Assembly: GCA_003446605.1 (NCBI GenBank)
Contig: DMDF01000003.1
Span: forward strand, 1 to 6,830
Origin: Anaerolineaceae bacterium
Lineage (GTDB): Bacteria > Chloroflexota > Anaerolineae > Anaerolineales > Anaerolineaceae
Direction: 5' to 3'
DNA length: 6,830 nt
Position numbers and translations under genes: made by a program. Each line of letters opens with the position of its first letter. The first letter of the stretch is position 1. The notes under the pieces are model-generated. The model searched no databases, was not told the DNA's origin, and saw only the letters and a list, made by a program, of their open reading frames with translations. Below are positions 4,643-6,830 of the stretch, piece by piece.

Positions 4643-6208
4643 ATGGATACTGTGAAAAAAAACAACAAAATTAGAGCGCAACTGAAAGAGATCACCAAAC
4701 AGTTTCCAGGAGTTCTTGCGAATGATCATATCAACCTGGATATCTATTCTCACGAAATCCTGGCTCTTTTAGGAGAAAATGGGGCAGGAAAGACAACTCT
4801 GATGAATATTCTAGCCGGACTGTATAATGCTGACAGCGGTAAAATTTTCATTGATGGAGAAGAAGTTCATTTTCATTCTCCAAAGGATGCAATTTCTCAT
4901 GGTGTTGGAATGGTTCACCAGCATTTTATGCTGGTAGAGAGTCTAACGGTTACCGAGAATATCATCCTCAGCCTTCCCAAGCATGGGATAAGCCTCAATA
5001 AGCAAGAGGTTAAAAAGCGCATCCAGGATCTATCCCAACAATATCATCTGCTGGTTGATCCTGATGCTGCGATATGGCAACTATCAGTTGGAGAGCAGCA
5101 ACGTGTGGAGATCATGCGCCTGCTGTATCGTGGGGCTGATATCTTAATTCTCGATGAACCAACCGCTGTGCTAACCCCAGATGAGGCAAAAGACCTGGCA
5201 AAGATCTTGAGGAAAATGGCAGATGAGGGAAAAGCGGTGATTATGATCACCCATAAATTGAACGAAGTCATCGCCTTTTCTGATCGGGTTACTGTGCTGC
5301 GTGCCGGGCAGGTTGTTACCAATGTCATGACCAAAGCAACAACCAAAAAAGAGCTGGCTCGCCAGATGGTCGGTCGAGAGATTCTTTTCCGCCTGGAAAA
5401 AGCCAAATGCCAGCTGGGTGAACCCGTTCTTCAGGTGAAGAATATACACACGTTAAATGATAAGGGCTTACCAGCACTCAAGGATGTCAGTTTTCAAATA
5501 TGCGCTGGAGAAATTTTCGGAATCGCCGGGGTAGCTGGTAATGGTCAACGAGAACTGGCAGAGGTAATTTCCGGTTTGAGGAATTCAACCTCCGGGAAGA
5601 TCAAGGTGAATGGAGAAGATATCACCCATTCTTCGCCGTTCAAGGTAATCCAAGCCGGTATCAGCCATGTGCCGGGAGATCGAATTGGTATGGGATTAGC
5701 ATCAAACCTGGGGGTCGCAGACAATCTTGTGATGAAAGCATATCGCACACCTCCCATTGTTCAGGGTCCTCTGGTTAAAAAGAAAAAAATTTTGCAATTT
5801 GTGGAATCGCTGATAAAAACATTTCAGATCCAAACTCCCAGCCCGGAAACTCCTGTACGTTTGCTATCAGGTGGTAATCAGCAACGCCTGATCCTGGCGC
5901 GAGAGATCACCGCCAGTCAGGGAATTCTAATTGCGGTTTATCCCAGCCGCGGATTGGATGTTGGCGCAACCGAATCTGTCCGGCGCACATTGCTTGAACA
6001 ACGGGCAAAGGGGTCGGCAATCCTGCTCATTTCTGAGGATTTAGAAGAAATAAGCCAGGTATCAGATAGAGTCATGGTTTTGTATGAAGGTCAAAGCATG
6101 GGGATCGTGGATCCAGCGGTTACAACCCTGGAAACAATCGGTTTGATGATGGCTGGACAACCCCTGTCACGCATTCCCAATGATGAAATGGAGAAGATGG
6201 CATCGTGA
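4643..6208 (+). CDS. Two-domain ABC ATPase of a BMP-type (nucleoside) importer
   Basis: Cytoplasmic energy-coupling subunit with two fused nucleotide-binding domains, 521 residues, normal for the family. Domain 1 is complete: Walker A GENGAGKT at 44-51, Q-loop Q93, signature LSVGEQQ at 147-153, Walker B ILILDE at 167-172, and switch H204. Domain 2 is degenerate in the way usual for this family: the Walker A region reads GVAGNGQRE at 296-304 without the lysine, and the Walker B region reads LIAVYPSRGLD (429-439) without the Asp-Glu pair, while the signature LSGGNQQ at 408-414 is intact. One composite ATP site is therefore expected to hydrolyse. VPGDRIGMG at 343-351 has G where relatives usually have E. 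The start codon region is unusual: no clear SD, an out-of-frame ATG 4 bp upstream and an in-frame GTG at 4652. The gene overlaps the permease start by 4 bp. Confidence 0.95.
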   Translation: MDTVKKNNKIRAQLKEITKQFPGVLANDHINLDIYSHEILALLGENGAGKTTLMNILAGLYNADSGKIFIDGEEVHFHSPKDAISHGVGMVHQHFMLVESLTVTENIILSLPKHGISLNKQEVKKRIQDLSQQYHLLVDPDAAIWQLSVGEQQRVEIMRLLYRGADILILDEPTAVLTPDEAKDLAKILRKMADEGKAVIMITHKLNEVIAFSDRVTVLRAGQVVTNVMTKATTKKELARQMVGREILFRLEKAKCQLGEPVLQVKNIHTLNDKGLPALKDVSFQICAGEIFGIAGVAGNGQRELAEVISGLRNSTSGKIKVNGEDITHSSPFKVIQAGISHVPGDRIGMGLASNLGVADNLVMKAYRTPPIVQGPLVKKKKILQFVESLIKTFQIQTPSPETPVRLLSGGNQQRLILAREITASQGILIAVYPSRGLDVGATESVRRTLLEQRAKGSAILLISEDLEEISQVSDRVMVLYEGQSMGIVDPAVTTLETIGLMMAGQPLSRIPNDEMEKMAS

Positions 6209-6830
6209 GAATTCAATTTGAAAAACGCACAGACCAAAATAAAGCGATCAATTTTTTGATACCTATCATTTCATTTGTTCTGGCTTTGCTTTTTAATGGT
6301 GTAATCCTTATTCTCTTTGGAATTAATCCCATTCAAGCTTATTCGGTGATGATCAAAGGATCTCTGGGCAGTAGTTATGCGTTGACCGAGACGCTGGTAA
6401 AAGCCATCCCTCTCATGTTGACAGGTCTGGGAGTCTCAATCGCATTCCAAATGCATTTTTGGAATATTGGCGCGGAAGGTCAGCTTGCCATGGGAGGAAT
6501 TGCTGCCTCCTATATTGCTCTATTCATGCAAGATAGCATCCCCCCCAGCTTGATATTGCCTACCATGTTCGTGGTTGGCATGCTGGCAGGAGCAATGTGG
6601 GGTTTGATCCCAGCCGGTCTAAAAGCTGCTCTCGGTGTAAATGAAATTCTGACTACCCTGATGATGAATTATATTGCCATCCTGTTGGTGGAATATTTAT
6701 ATCTGGGTCCCTGGCGTGATCCAAAAGGGTACGGGTTTCCTGGTACCGCACAATTTCCGAAATCTGCCTGGCTACCTCGTATCACCGGACGGGTGCATTA
6801 TGGCATTTTCTTCGCCATCGTTGGCGCCAT
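6205..6830 (+). CDS. ABC transporter permease, BPD_transp_2 family (partial, C-terminus missing)
   Basis: Inner-membrane channel subunit of the same importer. A GTG start at 6205 overlaps the ATPase stop in the form GTGA, with GGAG (6190-6193) upstream, so translation is coupled. 208 full codons are present and the frame is open to the window edge. Hydrophobic segments are visible at about 16-40, 64-82, 94-108, 115-138 and 148-167. Family landmarks include WNIGAEGQLAMGG at 86-98, the sequence PAGLKAALGVNEILTTLMMN at 136-155 that contains the cytoplasmic EAA-like coupling loop, and GPWRDPKGYGFPGT at 168-181. This pattern matches the first of the two permeases usually found in BMP operons, so a second permease gene is expected just downstream, outside the window. 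Confidence 0.93.
   Translation, partial: MRIQFEKRTDQNKAINFLIPIISFVLALLFNGVILILFGINPIQAYSVMIKGSLGSSYALTETLVKAIPLMLTGLGVSIAFQMHFWNIGAEGQLAMGGIAASYIALFMQDSIPPSLILPTMFVVGMLAGAMWGLIPAGLKAALGVNEILTTLMMNYIAILLVEYLYLGPWRDPKGYGFPGTAQFPKSAWLPRITGRVHYGIFFAIVGA

Noticed and set aside
5044..5449. Two antisense open frames opposite the ABC ATPase
   Set aside because: They lie across the first-domain signature and Walker B of a certain gene; nothing in the translations looks like a real protein.

Overview
The window holds six clear protein genes (two running off the ends), one tRNA gene and one doubtful small ORF, all bacterial. Base composition is moderate (mid-40s % GC by eye). Most ribosome-binding sites are recognisable and sigma70-type promoters are easy to find. 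The gene content (a lipoprotein-type BMP solute-binding protein with its ABC genes, a CxxC-type DUF89 phosphatase, a NagD-like HAD phosphatase and a small cold-shock protein) would fit a Chloroflexota/Anaerolineae-like organism. That placement is an impression from protein style, not something a search has confirmed. Nothing suggests a phage, plasmid, insertion sequence or CRISPR array.

Layout, left to right. (1) Positions 1-911, minus strand: the first 303 codons of a pyridine nucleotide-disulfide oxidoreductase of the dihydrolipoamide dehydrogenase type; its C-terminus lies outside the window. (2) 912-1014: back-to-back promoters, one for the flavoprotein and one, with both hexamers perfect, for the tRNA. 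(3) 1015-1086, plus strand: tRNA-Gly(CCC), followed by a hairpin terminator that can also serve the convergent cold-shock gene. (4) 1133-1342, minus strand: a CspA-family protein with a long leader that contains a possible 38-codon ORF. (5) 1544-3206, minus strand: two phosphatase-type genes, DUF89 then HAD-IIA, 22 bp apart and probably one transcript. (6) 3207-3474: a divergent regulatory region with a promoter each way, a 13-bp palindrome next to the plus-strand -10 box, and a leader of about 130 nt that can pair with the start site of the next gene. (7) 3475-6830, plus strand: a BMP/PnrA-family uptake system, comprising a substrate-binding lipoprotein, an intra-operon terminator, a double-domain ATPase, and a permease that starts inside the ATPase stop codon and runs off the window.

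How they work together. The plus-strand operon is a classic nucleoside-type ABC importer: the lipoprotein captures ligand outside the membrane, the two-domain ATPase drives transport, and the permease (usually paired with a second permease just downstream) forms the channel. The hairpin between the first two genes would let the binding protein be made in excess. The divergent phosphatase pair looks like a metabolite-repair or sugar-phosphate housekeeping unit. A metabolic link between it and the importer is possible but rests only on position.

I see no overtly novel system. The points most worth a second look are the phosphatase pair, the palindrome and start-site-pairing leader in front of the importer, and the small ORF in the cold-shock leader.
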